A program made the translations under genes and the position numbers. This document shows positions 34,114 to 46,359 of a stretch of 64,000 nucleotides of DNA, in pieces. Each line of letters opens with the position of its first letter. Position 1 is the stretch's first letter. Under the pieces are notes generated by a model. It saw nothing but the letters and a program-made list of their open reading frames with translations. It was not told where the DNA came from and did not search any database. The DNA is from Magnolia sinica (lineage: Eukaryota > Streptophyta > Magnoliopsida > Magnoliales > Magnoliaceae), in the NCBI RefSeq assembly GCF_029962835.1, contig NC_080585.1, positions 61,553,443 to 61,617,442 of the forward strand. Direction: 5' to 3'.

Positions 34114-35929
34114 TGCCACGCCTCAAACTCAAAAATTGGATTCACAGGAATCCCGATCACCGAATTCGGTGCTGACAGCCTCCGTAGTACCCCATTCTCG
34201 GCTCCCAGCACCAATATGCCAGGTTCCGATCCTGGGATCCTATAAGGAGGATTTTCAACATGAATTTGTCTCATAAGAAGCATAACCACAAGTATACCCA
34301 AATCATAAGAACAACATCATCACTACATATCTACTAATATAATCATTTGAGTACAATACTAAAAAGGAAATACATGCATATAATTAAAATCTCCAGAAGC
34401 TATGCCGCATGCTCCTACCCTAGCTCGACTGCGTCCTATCGTCACCTGCACGCATCTATCATGCATAAGCTTATAAAAAGCTTAGCGGGTGGTGTAAGTG
34501 TGTGCACAAGATAAATACCAAGTATTCAATACAATGCCTTAATCATACAATATTCGAAATTACTGGCATGAATCATACGATATCAGAGTAAGCGAAAATA
34601 CTGCAAGTCCATAAAAATATCATCAACCTCATCCAGGATATGTGATGAAAAGACATATCAAGCCAATGTCATATACTGAGAAAGTAATATAAATCGGCTA
34701 TGTAATGCGGAAACATAATGAACCAGATATCAGATATTGAGGATGCAATACAATATGTAATTTGAAAGAGTTACTAATACCATTAGCCTTATCAAGGTCA
34801 TATAAATATAGAAATATAGTAACCTAAAATGCTAAATATTGCGGATGCAATGTAATATGCGGTGCGAATGAAATGACCAAGTTGGAGTGAAGTCGGGATG
34901 ATAGTATGCAGTATCGCAGGCTACGGGGTTCATCACAAGGGACTTCAATCTAAACCAGTCCCATACCTAAATTTGGATAGATATACTCAACTTGGTAAAC
35001 TCTTGGTCTCAGGTTAGTCACGCACCCAACCGAAATCCTGTCCATGCGAAGGTACACAACAATTGTTTGCGCATCACCAGCCTGAGTGGATAGTGAAGGA
35101 AATAAATGCATGAGTATGTAAATCCTACTCAATAAGTCTACATATTAGTACAGTTCCTCTCTGGGAAATCACCAGGGTCTATTAAACTCTAAACCAGATT
35201 ATCGCCCCATCGGCGCAACAAGGTGAGTGGAAGAGACCTCACTATCTGCTTGCCAATATTGGGCCTGGCTCGTCGATAGCGGACCCATTCCTTGAGCTGG
35301 TCAGACTCAGCCTAACATTACCCCCTCCTCTCAGGCAGGTAAGGCCATACCCCCTTCCAACCGACCACGACACAGTGGGAGATGCGGCCTAATGGTATAC
35401 GACCCTCATGCGCTCATGCATCCACTCGGTCTAAACGTTAGAGCAACCTTTAGAACTAAGAGGGTTTAGGGACTTTCACCCAAGGATATCTATAGCACCC
35501 CATGTAGAACAGATTTTTGGTATCCCATCTGGCCATCCACGAAATACCTGTGGAGGCTATGACCCTGATGTCGCTAGGGCGTACGGTGGTTGTGTCACAC
35601 AAATGTGAGATGCATGAGTCACACAGTCCAATCATGCATCAATCCTGAGCATACTATGCACTCATGTGGGGTAACTCCGACTATCAGGGGGTCCCATGAA
35701 CAACTTGCCCTATGACATATGCAATGGTCAATCGCATTTCATAATAAACATGTAGATGATGCATGTGGGCATGTATTGTGATGCTATGCTGTCACATACT
35801 CATAATCGGTATCAATAACCAGCCTCAATAATCAGCATCGACATTTGGCCTCGACAATGTGGACATTTAACCAACATTGCCCCCAAGGGGTGGCCCACAT
35901 AGGGTCAAACATATAGTAGACCCATGACC

Positions 35930-36220
35930 TCACAAAGGGCCTGATATACAACACCATGTGCCTCACTCAAGAGCTTAATACACATCACGATGGGCCTAAC
36001 ATACATCACAATGGGCTCTATCACCTAGCCCTTAAATGCATCACAATGGGCCTCATCACATAGGCCTCATATACATCACATTGGGCCTTAAACACAGGCT
36101 AAATACACATCACAATGGGCCTCAAATACAGGCCGCATATACATCACACAGGCCGAATACACATCACAATGGGCCTTAACTACGGGTCTCATGTACATCA
36201 CATAGGTCTTGACAATCGGC
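35930..36220. repeat. Degenerate 'catcacaatgggcct' repeats
   Basis: Units such as acatcacaatgggcctaa and acaggccgcatatacatcac recur every 30-45 bp. A related block lies at about 37040-37375 ('gggcctcatgtatatcaaat') and, inverted, at 59285-59690 in the second solo LTR. Non-coding. Confidence 0.7.
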
Positions 36221-36760
36221 CTCGGCAATCGAAATCGGCCTCGATAATCGAAATCGGCCTTAACAATCAGAATCGACACTCCGAATCGGCCTCGATACTC
36301 GGCCTAGACAATCGGAATTAGCCTCGATAATCAGAATCAGCCTCGACAAATTAGAATCGGCCTCGATACTTAGCCTCGATAAATCGGAATCGGCCTATAC
36401 AATTAGCCTTGATAAATCAAAATCAGCCTCGATACTTGGCCTCGACTATCGGAATCGGCCTATACAATCGGCCTTGACAAATCAGAATTGGCCTTGATAC
36501 TCGGCCTTGACAATCGGAATTGGCTTATACAATCGGCCTCGATAAATCAGATTCGGCCTCGACAAATCAGAATCAGCCTCGATACTCGGCCTTGATAATC
36601 GGAATTGGCCTCGACAAATCAGAATCGGCCTCGATACTTGACCTCGACAATCTAAATCGGCCTATACAATCAGCCTCGAAAAATCAGAATTGGCTCTGAT
36701 ACTTGGCCTAGACAACTGGAATCGGCCTATACAATCGGCATATAAACAAGCCGGGGTCAA
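36200..36760. repeat. Tandem array of 'aatcggcctcgacaatcgg' units
   Basis: About 25 imperfect copies of a 17-20-bp unit alternating atcggcctcgata and atcggaatcggcc. The CGATTnCGAGGCCGA composition is itself nearly self-complementary. The counterpart in the second copy (about 59040-59290) has fewer units, so array length varies between copies. Confidence 0.8.
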
Positions 36761-37782
36761 TAGATGAACAGCCGATCAACCATAATATAAAGATCGGCTC
36801 TCGGCCGTGGTTATATCAAATCCGATAGCACGGAGCCATCCGTCTATAGTGAATGGGCCCCACTTATTTGGATTAACCCACAAGAGAATGATGAGAATGG
36901 GCCTAACAAGGCCTAAGAGAAGGTCACAATGTGGACATCCAACCATCATTGCCCATCAGTGTGAACATTTAACCAACATTGCTCCCAAGGAGTGGCTACA
37001 TAGGGCCAAACATATAGTGGGTCCATGGTCTCACATACAATCACGATGAGCCTTATTTACGTTACATCGGCCTCGTCATATGGACCAATATACATCACAT
37101 TGGGCCTTGAATACACAATAGGTGGGCCTTGCACCTGGGCCTCAAATATATCATATGGGCCTCATCGCACGGCCTCAATACTAAGCCTCATTTATCAAGT
37201 GGGCCTAATTACATGGGCCTAATAATACAAACGGGTGGGCCTCGCCCACGGGCCAAAATACATCATGATGGGCAGCACCATTGGGATTTATGTATATCAA
37301 ATAGGCCGCACCAATGGGCCTCATGTATATCAAATCAGGCCACGACAATGGGCCTCATGTATATCAAATCGAGCCCACCCTCATGTATTTTTGAGATCCG
37401 ACCTATTCATAAGTTAACACAGAGATAAATGAAGTGAAAACAAATATCAACTTAATTGGAAACTACTGTGGCCCTTAGAAGTTTTAACGGTGGATGTCAC
37501 TGTCCCCATTAATTTTCAATGGTGGGGGTCTGCTTGGGCTTTAGATCTAACCCATTCTTTTACTCATGCCATAAAATGATATCTCAAATGGTTGGACGGT
37601 TGGATACAACACATGCATCATGGTGGGTTCCACCGTCTAAATAGTGGACAGTGGAGATAAAGCACGTACATCATTGGGACATGCAGAACTAACTGGCGTT
37701 TAAGAGAGAGAACAACTACATAGTTACTGTACGAGCAACATTTGCTAAGAGGCAGAGGTGGGTCCCACGTAGGGCCCACCCT

Positions 37783-38030
37783 CATATATATGTATATATA
37801 CACAATAATATATAATATAATATAATATAATATAATATAAAATCCTTAGCTGCTGTAGTGCAGCTTTTCTACATTTAAGAGGGCAGAGGTGGGTCCCACG
37901 TAGGGCGCACCACAACATATATATTAAATATATAATATTATATTACATTATAATATAATATATACTATATCATATCATATATTATTATAATATAATATAT
38001 TAATATTATATTTAATAAATATACAATGTC
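37783..38030. repeat. AT-rich tract with TATAA repeats
   Basis: Two TA-rich runs (37783-37845, TATAATATAA repeats; 37915-38030) separated by a 'gggcagaggtgggtcccacgtagggc' segment that is itself a near-repeat of 37750-37780. The second solo LTR has an equivalent tract at about 57538-57656. Confidence 0.8.
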
Positions 38031-38875
38031 TAGGCCCTGGATGACCTGGACATACACATACATCATAGGTAGCCCCACATGTGGGGTGGGTCCCACTGTC
38101 CAGGGACGGTGGATGCCCAACACGCATCATGGTGTGGCCCATTTAGATGGGTGGACGACGTGGGTGGGTCCCACGAACCCCACTGTCCATTCACACCTCA
38201 CTGTTAGCACCCACCTCACTGTTAGCCACTCCACCATCAGTCACACCTCACTGTTAGCAGACACCTCACTGTTAGCCACTCCATTGTCAGTGTTGAAATG
38301 AGATATCATTCACTCAGTTTGCCACTTGAGCTATGGAGCAGGGTGGATAAATACATCAAGGAGGGCCCCACCCACACGTGTGGGGTGGGCCACGTCTTAG
38401 ATGAACGGTTAGGATGACATACAAACATCATGGTGTGTCCCACATGGATGGGGTCCACCGGTAGATCGCATGGATATAACCATCATGGTGGGCCACACAC
38501 TTCATCATCATCATTACCATACAAACAAGAAAAGAGAGAGAAAGAGAAAAAGGAGAGATCGGATGGTGATGGAGGGACCATGCCACTATGGGTCCTCCAT
38601 GGTTGCAATACATAGATCAAGATGGGTCCCACCATATGTGGGCCTTCAAACCATAAAAAAAAATTAAATCATAAAACGCCCACCGTTAAATCTCATCTTC
38701 CTTCTTCCGCCTATAGGTTCTGGAGCTCCAAAGAAACAATTCCAATGGTTGAGATGGTCTTTGGATGGTGGAGATGGGAGGTAAGAAGGTGGGCCACACA
38801 CAAAGCTCTCTCTCATGGAAGCTCTTCCTTGGACGATTTGGACTCTCATGGGGTTTCCTTGAAAGTGAAGGAATG

Positions 38876-38904
38876 AGAGGAGAGAGAGAGAGAGAGAGAG
38901 AGAG
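38876..38904. repeat. GA microsatellite
   Basis: An almost perfect run of about 12 GA units within the solo LTR; further (CT)n-like sequence follows. The equivalent part of the other copy (about 56925-56945) has only CTCTCTCT, so the run expanded in this copy or shrank in the other. Confidence 0.8.
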
Positions 38905-39342
38905 GATGGGATGTAAAGAGAGAGGGATGGGTGAGTGAGTGATGGTTGATAGGTATGTACTTGACATGTAAGGGTGTGTAAGAGAGAGAGTTGACTTTGG
39001 GGTTGTTCTTGTACTTGACATGAGGTGATTGATGTGCACTTGATTAATGGGACATGTTGTAGAGATTCTCTTGAGATTATAAAATGCGCGGTGTTTTCTC
39101 GAACTGAACGCGGGCCCACATCTCCTAGCCAGGGTATCACCTTGGCGCGCAAGACGCAGTATCGGAACTGCGGCGACGGCGCGGTCGCTAGAGTGCAAGT
39201 CTCGGGTTGAGTCGACTCAGGTTAATAGGACTCGACTTAGGATTACGTGTAAACATTGAATAAAGGTCGAAGGTTGCTGGAATTCAATCGGGAGGACCTT
39301 GAAAGCCTACGAAACGGTACGGTCTAGGATACGGTTCTCACA

Positions 39343-39575
39343 CACACCTTCCTACATGATTTTTTCAAACAATGTAAGAAATATGAATATTAAACCTGGG
39401 GTGATCCAACTCCTTACGAAGTTCCATGGACTTGAATATGAAAGTCCATGTCTACACATGAAAGAGTTTGATGAGATAATAGCTAGTTTACACTTTCCCA
39501 ACGTGTTTGAGGACATGATCAAGCAGAAACTCTTTCCCTTCCCCTTAAAAGAAAAAGCTAAGACTTGGTTGAATT
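39343..39575 (+). pseudogene. gag fragment of the second gypsy body
   Basis: Between two insertions: TPSYMIFSNNV, then NMNIKPGVIQLLTKFHGLEYESPCLHMKEFDEIIASLHFPNVFEDMIKQKLFPFPLKEKAKTWLN. It is the same gag core as at 8330-8560, with fewer lesions. Cut at 39575 by the inverted solo LTR. Confidence 0.85.
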
Positions 39576-41006
39576 TGTTCACAATCCCAAGTGTAGGGTC
39601 GCGATGTAGTAATAATCTCGGTAAGACCGAGGTCGAATCCACAGGGACTAAACTCGTACATTTCTGAAATTAACTAGAACTAGAACTAGAAGAATATCTA
39701 AAACTAAATATGAAATTATGTGAAAGAGTAATTGTGAATTTGTAATTGAAACTTATAAATTTAAAGGTGGGAACTAAGGTGCCAGGGATCCACTTGTAGT
39801 AATTGGGAGGCTACCTTGCTTGATTCAAGAGATCCAACTGGAATCAGAATCCTATCTTATCCAGTTAGAGAAAGAAGAGACGATCAAATCTCTGAACTTC
39901 TCATGAACCTAGTCTTAATATATGAGAGTTGTGAGGATTGGAATGATTCTATCACCCAACCATGCCCATGAGACAATGGCAAACTATAGGATATACCGAT
40001 CCCACAACCAATTATAGGAGAATTGTAAAGATTAGAAAGGATTTCATCACCCTACCATGCCCAAGGGACGATGGTGAACAACGAGACTTACTAATTTCAC
40101 AATCTCAAATCAGGAAAAGAAGATATTCAAAGCAATTGCAGTTCTATTGTAATTCGTCACAACAAACCATTAAAAACTAAAAATATTCCTTAATAAAGAA
40201 CTAGAATCCATAAGATTCAATAAAAACAAGAATCAAAGCAAAGAAAACATCCTAATCATGCTACAAGCTTCACCTCTTAGTCCTATCTAAGAGGTTTAGA
40301 CAACCATAGATATGATTGAACTAAAATCTCTTAAAAAAAGCATTAAAGCAATTAAGGAAGAAAAAGAAAAACTCCTGGACGACGGCTCCACCCTTTTTCT
40401 CCACTCCTCAAACCGCTAGAAGATGCCTATGAGCTCCTATTTATAGTTAGGGAACTCCAACTTTCGCACTGAGTTGGAAAAATCCAGAAACCCCCTCAAA
40501 TTTACGCAGTCCGCGCAAAATCTGCATAACCCTCGACTGTCGAGGATAGTCTTTGACTAGTCGAGGGTCACCTTCAACTGGTCAAGGATCAAGCGAATTT
40601 AGAAAATAATGTTACTAGAGTTCGAGCCGAAGTTTCTTCGACTAGTCGAGCTAGAGCCAGGGCTAGTTGAAGCAGAGCAAGGACTGGTCGAAGTAGAGCC
40701 AGGACTGGTCGAAGCACGTGAATTTTTAGGATTCCTTTTCTTCACTCAAGTCTTTGATTATCTTCATTCCTAACTTGGTTTTCTTGGATCTTTGACGTGT
40801 GAAGTTTTCATTCGTGGTCTTCTAAGATCCAATCTTTGGCTTGGTGAGTCTTGAGTATTAAATCCATGCTTTTAACATTCTTTTCAATCTAAGCTCTTAG
40901 ATTCACCTTGCAACACAAACATGTATAAAATAGACCATTAAGCAGTATCATGTTCATAAAACCAAGATATAAATAGCAGAAAATATGCAATATTTGACAC
41001 TCAACA
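39576..41006 (-). mobile_element. Inverted solo LTR of the Athila-like family
   Basis: 1431 bp. On the minus strand it starts TGTTGAGTGTCAAATATTGC and ends TTGGGATTGTGAACA, as in the gypsy LTRs here. Flanked by GAATT (39571-39575) and ACATT (41007-41011), each one change from GCATT, the sequence at the intact site (8548-8552). A minus-strand TATA box is at about 40438-40446. Its palindrome cluster (40526-40712) is CTCGACTAGTCGAG-type, unlike the other LTRs of its family. Confidence 0.85.
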
Positions 41007-41669
41007 ACATTCACTACGACCATGATCCATTGGCAGATGGAACAATGTGACAAGGGAGTTCATAAAGAAATTCTTCTCATACCATAAGACGAACACCATC
41101 AGGAAGTCGATCATGAACTTTGCCCAAAAGGAAGATGAGACATTCTTCCAATGTTAGGAGCGGTTCAAGGATCTTATAGTTCATGCCCACAACATGGCTT
41201 TGAAACGCGACGCATAACAAATTTCTTCTACAATGGAATGACATCTTCCATGCGCCAATTGGTCGAGACAATGTGCAATGGGGAATTCATGAACAAAGAT
41301 GTCGATGATGTGTGGGATTACTTTGACAAACTTGCTGAAAATGCACAATCATGGGACGTCTCCCCAAGACCTAGCACCAGTTCTAAACTTACTCAATCAA
41401 AGGAGAAGGAAGGAATTTATATTTTGAAAGAAGAAGATGATATAAATACTAAAGTGGCCAATCTGAAAAGGAAAATCGAGGCCATGGAACTTAAGAAGGA
41501 CAAGGCTAAGGAAGTTATTTGCGGTATTTGTGCTTACAACATTCGTACAACTGAAAATTATCCAACAATACCTGCTTTTTAAGAAGTATTGCATGAGCAA
41601 TTGATTGTCGTGAATAACTACCAAAGACCTTTCATTGGACCCACCTCAAATACATATAACTTAAGTTGC
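41007..41669 (+). pseudogene. gag fragment of the second gypsy body
   Basis: Reads SLRP-type sequence through KFFSYHKTNTIRKSIMNFAQKEDETFFQC, a stop at about 41156, then RFKDLIVHAHNMALKRDA and, in the next frame, MRQLVETMCNGEFMNKDVDDVWDYFDKLAENAQSWDV (from 41251). The zinc knuckle at about 41518-41560 is damaged (CGICAYNIRTTENYP, His to Arg and Cys to Tyr). It keeps the 170-bp part lost from the first body. Cut at 41674 by the full Athila-like element. Confidence 0.85.
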
Positions 41670-41674
41670 AAGAA

Positions 41675-42637
41675 TGTTCAAAACCCTAAGTGTAGGTTGC
41701 AGTGTAGTAATAATCTCGGTGAGACCGAGGTCGAATCCACAGGCACTAAACTCATGTGCTTCTGAAAATAACTAGAAATAGAAGTAGAATAAGATCTAAA
41801 AAAAGAAATCTTAATAAAAGAGTAATTGTGTTTTAAAATATCAATTGAAAGGTGGGAGCTAGGGTGCCAAGGATCCACTTGTAGCTTCTCAGGATGCTAC
41901 CTTACTTGATTCAAGAACACAACTGGAATCAGAGTCCTATCTTATCCAGTTGGAATATGAGATGGTCAAATCTATGAATTTCCCCTTGATCTAATTATCA
42001 ATAGAGGAGAATTGTGCAGATTTGGATGGGATTCCATCACTCAACCATGCCCAGGAGATGATGGCAATCAACAGGATTTACCACTCCTACAATCTCAAAT
42101 AGAAAAGAAGATATTCAAAGCTATCATAGATCTATTGTAATTTGAGTCACAACAAACCATTAAAAACTGAAAATTCCTTAAAATTAAACTAAAATTCAAT
42201 GGAGTTCAATAAAATATGAATCAAAGCAAAGCAAACATCCCAATCTCGCTACAAGCTTCACCTCTTAGCCCTAGCTAAGAGATTTAGCCAACCATAAACA
42301 TGATTGGATCTAAAACCCTAAAAGAAAGCATTAAAAACAAACTAGGAAAGAAGAAAAACTCTTGAGAGGCTCATCCAACCTTTGGCTCTGCTCCTTAAAA
42401 CCGTAGATATCCCAAAAGTCCTTAGGAAACCCCTATTTATAGCCTTGGTCTCCAATGATCCATTCCTTGCCTTGGTGATTCTTGAGCACTAAATCCATGC
42501 TTTTAACATTCTTTTCAATCCAAGCTCTCAAACTCACCTTGCAACATAAACATGCATAAAGTATATCATTAAGCAGTATCATGTTCATAAAACCAAGATA
42601 TAAATGAGGAAAAATATGCAATATTTGACACTCAACA
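41675..42637 (-). repeat. 3' LTR of the Athila-like element, internally deleted
   Basis: 963 bp, against 1518 bp in the 5' LTR. The whole difference is one gap: 'tagccttg' is followed directly by 'gtctccaat' at 42440-42455, whereas the 5' LTR has about 553 bp there (50032-50584), including its entire palindrome cluster. CTTG occurs at both edges of the missing block. TATA box (minus strand) at 42433-42442 is retained. Confidence 0.9.
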
Positions 42638-42655
42638 CACCCCCTAACCAGCATT
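42638..42655 (-). other. Polypurine tract of the Athila-like element
   Basis: On the minus strand GCTGGTTAGGGGGTG lies directly before TGTTGAGTG. The compound element has GCTGGTTGGGGATG and GCTGGTTGGGGAGTG at the same place. Confidence 0.75.
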
Positions 42656-43740
42656 TTTCTAGTCCCGAGCAAAACATGTGAAAGATATTTCGAAAACCAC
42701 TGTATAATTTCCATAAGCTCAAGCAGTTTAAAAAAAAATCCAAATTATAGAAATCTAAAATACATGAATGTTGAGCATTACTTTCTCATAAACTATAGCA
42801 CTAGGTAAATTTCATAATCAAGTTCAAAGTGTTAATCCTCCAATGAGAACAATTCTAAACATTGAATTCCATGAGTGCATACTGAAATCTGGACTTATCA
42901 CAATCAAAGGTTCAATTCTCTATTTTCATGATAACATTGACAATCAAAAGAGCATTCAGGATAACCAAAACCTAAACTAAAACTTGCCTTATAGTTCAGC
43001 TTGTTATTCTTCCAGCTTTTGATTTTTCCATCGATGACTTTCAAGCTATGTTCAATCATTTCAATGATCTTCAATAGGTAGCCCTTTTCGATGACAACTA
43101 TTTTTTAGCTAGGTATTTTTTTTTCAATTCTTCTCATTGAACATGATGGACAAATTCTCTAAGTTAGTTCCTTCCATGCTTAATAATCATAAAGTTAACA
43201 ATTCAATATCAAGTTAGATGTGATATGTGAAATCATGACTCAATCAATGTTTAAAGCTTATAATCATGGATTAATAGTTCGAATTTAACTTTGAAATCTA
43301 GCAAGTAATTAAATCTAAGAGTCATAAATCATCAATATTAAGTATCTCACAGTTCTACTCTATGGATTATCTTTAGAATCACTTAATTCGCAGAAATTTC
43401 AAAAAAATTCCACAGTTTTTCACAATTTTTCTTTTTGCTCAAAGACTAAGAAAACACTGATTAGTTTACCTAATCCACACTCCAACCTAAAATCTACAAT
43501 TTTCTCAATGTAAAAGAGATAAGCATACAATGCAAATGAGGCAACGAAAAGAAAGGAGTAGTGATGGAAAGGTAGTACCTAAAGAAGGAATTTAAAGACT
43601 TTTTAAAGGATCTTGACATGAAAATGGGTTAGCTCTAAGAATAAACAGCCTGAAAGAAAACTATCCTAGTCCTAAATCCTATGAAAGCAAAAAACTTAAT
43701 TACACCTCCATCAGACTAGGAAGTCAATCCTGGTAAACAT
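42656..43740. other. 3' untranslated region of the Athila-like element
   Basis: No coding sequence. Shares blocks with the 3' regions of the compound element (for example 43446-43478 with 31377-31405 inverted). Nothing else recognisable. Confidence 0.6.
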
Positions 43741-43741
43741 G

Positions 43742-44860
43742 ATCAATCAGAGGTATGGACATGTCCTCTGAATCAAATTTCTCAACAAATGGCTTTAAAT
43801 GATGTCCATTCACTTTAAAAACATGACCATTCATTGGATTCTGAATCTCGACAGCCCCATGAGGATAAACATTAGTAACAGTGAAAGGGCCGGTCTAACG
43901 AGATTGGAGTTTACTCAGAAAAAGATGTAACCGAGAATTGTACAAAAGAACTTTTTAACCAGTCAAGAATGATTTTTGAAGGATGTTCCTGTCGTGGAAT
44001 ACCTTCATCCTATGTTTGTAAATTTTTAAGTTCTCGTATGCATCGTTCCGGATTTCTTCAAGTTCATTCAACTGAAGTTTCCTCAGTGAGCCAGTGTTTT
44101 CCAAGTTAAAGTTTAAATTTTTGATAGCCGAATAGGCTCTATGTTCCAATTCCATGGGTAAGTGGCAAACTTTCCCATAGATGATTATAAAGGAAGACAT
44201 TCCAATGAGGGTCTTAAAGGTTGTACGATAAACCCATAAAGCATCGGTCAAGCAGATTGAGCAATCCTCATGGTTAGGGTTGAACATTTTCTCTAGAATG
44301 TGTTTGATTTCCCTGTTGAAAATTTCAGCTTGCCCACTTGTCTGTGGATGGTATGGAGTGCTCACCTTATGAGAGATGTCATATTTCTTCATTAAATTTG
44401 TAAATGGCCTATTACAAAAATGTAAACCTCCATTACTAATGATGGCCCGAGGCATTCCAAACGGGAAAAGGATATTCTCTTTTAAAAATCTATGGTCGTT
44501 CGATGGTCATTGTTTTGGCACAGGATCGCTTCGACCCATTTAGTGACATAGTCTACTGCTAGTAAAATGTATAAATTTACAAAGGATTGGGGGAATGGCA
44601 CCATGAAATTGATACCCCAGCAGTCAAATATTTCAATGATCAGAATGAGATTCAAAGGCATCATATTTCGATGGGACAATGCTCCTAATTTCTGACAGTG
44701 CTCACAAGCTTTGCAAAACTCATAATAGTCCTTGAACATAGTGGGCCAATAGAAGCCGCACTGCAGGATTTTGGCCTTGGTCTTTTTAATAGAAAAGTGA
44801 CCACCATAGGCCTGAGTGTGACAGAAGGAGATGACACTTTGGTGTTCATTTTCTGGCACA
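43742..44860 (-). pseudogene. Athila-like integrase
   Basis: Minus strand. Zinc finger: FCHTQAYGGHF and FCKACEHCQKLG (HHCC complete, 44859-44680). Core: FDCWGINFMVPF, where the first catalytic Asp (normally GIDFM) is Asn; YVTKWVEAI; after a frameshift RAIISNGGLHF, where the second Asp (ISDGG) is also Asn; then HPQTSGQAEIFNREIKHIL with the catalytic Glu present. C-terminus: a GPY/F-type [17 protein letters not shown] and [13 protein letters not shown] (about 43900-43790). The C-terminal core is open for 166 codons (44455-43955). Two lost catalytic residues make it inactive. Confidence 0.88.
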
Positions 44861-44867
44861 CATCTCC

Positions 44868-45450
44868 TTAAAATTTAGTTTGGGCAATATTTGAATAAAT
44901 ACTGGTCATCCCAAAAGAATTTGCATATGTCAGCAAGAATTTTTTCTTATCTTGCACAGTCCAATGTGTCGGCGTGAAACCTATAGCAAGATAATTTACA
45001 ATGTCAACAAACCAAGGTAGGTGGGAGAGTTTAAATAGTTGTTCATTAGGGAACATGTCATTTATAGGTGTCGTCTCAAGGGAATCAGGAAGATCAAGTC
45101 ATGAAAGATGGTCAGCCACTACATTCTCTACTCCCTTTTTATCTTTTATTTCTAAATCAAATTCCTAGAGTAGAAGGATCCATCTTATCAAGCGGGGCTT
45201 AACGTCATTCTTAGAAAGAAGGTACTTTAGTGCCGTATGATCAGTGTAAATAATGATCTTGGATCCAATAAGTAGGACCTAAATTTATCCAAGGCGAGCA
45301 CTGCGTCTAAGAGTTCCTTCTCCGTAGTAGAGTAGTTCACTTGGGCAGGATTTAGAGTTTTACTTGCATAGTGAATGATGTAGGGCTTCTTTTCTTTTTT
45401 TTGACCTAACACCACCCCAATAATATAGTTAAATGCATTGCGCATAATTT
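44868..45450 (-). pseudogene. Athila-like RNase H and connection
   Basis: [53 protein letters not shown] (45420-45265) is the gypsy RNase H. The leading catalytic Asp of the CDASD motif is gone (the sequence has RNAFN). Downstream the connection region is full of stops, then LPWFVDIVNYLAIGFTP (45020-44970) precedes the integrase zinc finger. In live elements this domain removes the RNA template. Confidence 0.82.
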
Positions 45451-45495
45451 CAAAAGGGATGCTCTAATCGGGTGGCTACATGATAGGTGCGGTGG

Positions 45496-46351
45496 TCAAC
45501 ATGCCTTTGAGCATAGAAAAAGCTTCCTGACATTGCTCAGTCCACTCGTATGGTACATTCTTTTAAAATAGATTGCATAAAGGATAAGAGAGGTGACTAA
45601 AGTCCTTATGAATCTTTTATAAAATCCAGCATGTCCTAAGAGGGATCGCACGTCTCGTATGCTCTTGGGTGGAGGTAGGTTAGAGATAAGATCAATTTTA
45701 GCCTTATCTACTTCAATTCCCATGGTCGAGATGATATGTCCAAGAACAATTCCCTTACAAACCATGAAATGGGATTTCTCCTAATTTAGTACCAATTTTT
45801 TTTTCTTCACATCGCTTTAGCACAATATCGATGAAGGGCAAGGAAGCAGTAATAAGAATACCCTGATCTTCAAGGGTTCTCTCTATCTAATTGTAGCTCA
45901 AATACCTGTCAAGGAAGCAGTAATAAGAATGACTAGCTACCCTTTCCAAAATATCGATGAAGGGCAAAGGGAAGTGGTCATTCCTAATGACGGTATTCAA
46001 CTTCCTATAGTCAATATGCATTCTCCAACCAGTAGTGACTCTAGTTGACACGAGTTAATTATTGGCATTGGTTACGATGGTGATTCCGGACTTCGTAGGA
46101 ACCACTTGAGTTGGACTCACCCATTGACTATTTGATATAGGGTATATGATACTGACATCCAATAACTTAAGAACCTCGACCTTAACCACTTCCCTCATGT
46201 TTGGATTTAATCTATGTTGTGGTTGATGGGAGGTCTTCGCATTATCCTCAAGATGAATGCGGTTAGTACAAATCAAAGGGTCAATTCCCTTGAGGTTGGC
46301 AATTGACCATCCAAGGGCTCCTTTGTGCTCAATGAGAGTAGAGATAAGCAT
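45496..46351 (-). pseudogene. Athila-like reverse transcriptase with its catalytic core deleted
   Basis: N-terminal part: LGWSIANLKGIDPLICTNRIHLEDNAKTSHQPQHRLNPNM, EVLKLLDVSIIYPISNSQWVSPTQVVPTKSGI, and YRKLNTVIRNDHFPLPFIDILERVA. After FLDRYLSYN the sequence jumps to VLKRCEEKKLVLN and HFMVCKGIVLGHIIS, skipping the FGLCNAPATFQ and FMDDFSVFG segments, so the YxDD active site is missing. About 45820-45960 holds a scrambled duplication ('caatatcgatgaagggcaa' and 'ggaagcagtaataagaatg' each occur twice). Thumb region: VRSLLGHAGFYKRFI. Confidence 0.88.
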
Positions 46352-46359
46352 ACTCTCCT

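Larger units (their letters stand above)
34114..39342 (-). mobile_element. 5.2-kb solo LTR of a long-LTR gypsy (Tekay/Del-like) element
   Basis: On the minus strand it starts TGTGAGAACCGTATCC and ends GAGGCGTGGCA. A perfect TSD CACAC flanks it (34109-34113, 39343-39347) and the interrupted gag joins cleanly across it. A second copy lies at 56435-61472 in the other orientation. No internal coding region, primer site or second LTR is present, so it is a solo LTR. Termini of the form TGTRA...GGCGTGACA with 'GATCGGGATTCC' near the end are typical of chromovirus Tekay/Del LTRs (from memory). It contains tandem repeats, an AT tract and a GA microsatellite; the open frames in it look like chance. 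Confidence 0.8.

Noticed and set aside
37783-38030. AT-rich tract as an origin or matrix attachment region
   Set aside because: Composition alone cannot support that, and the same tract recurs within the other LTR copy, so it belongs to the repeat.
38664-39198. Two overlapping 162- and 170-codon minus-strand frames
   Set aside because: They cross a GA/CT microsatellite and lie inside the non-coding solo LTR; the Ser/Leu/Pro-rich translations come from the repeat.
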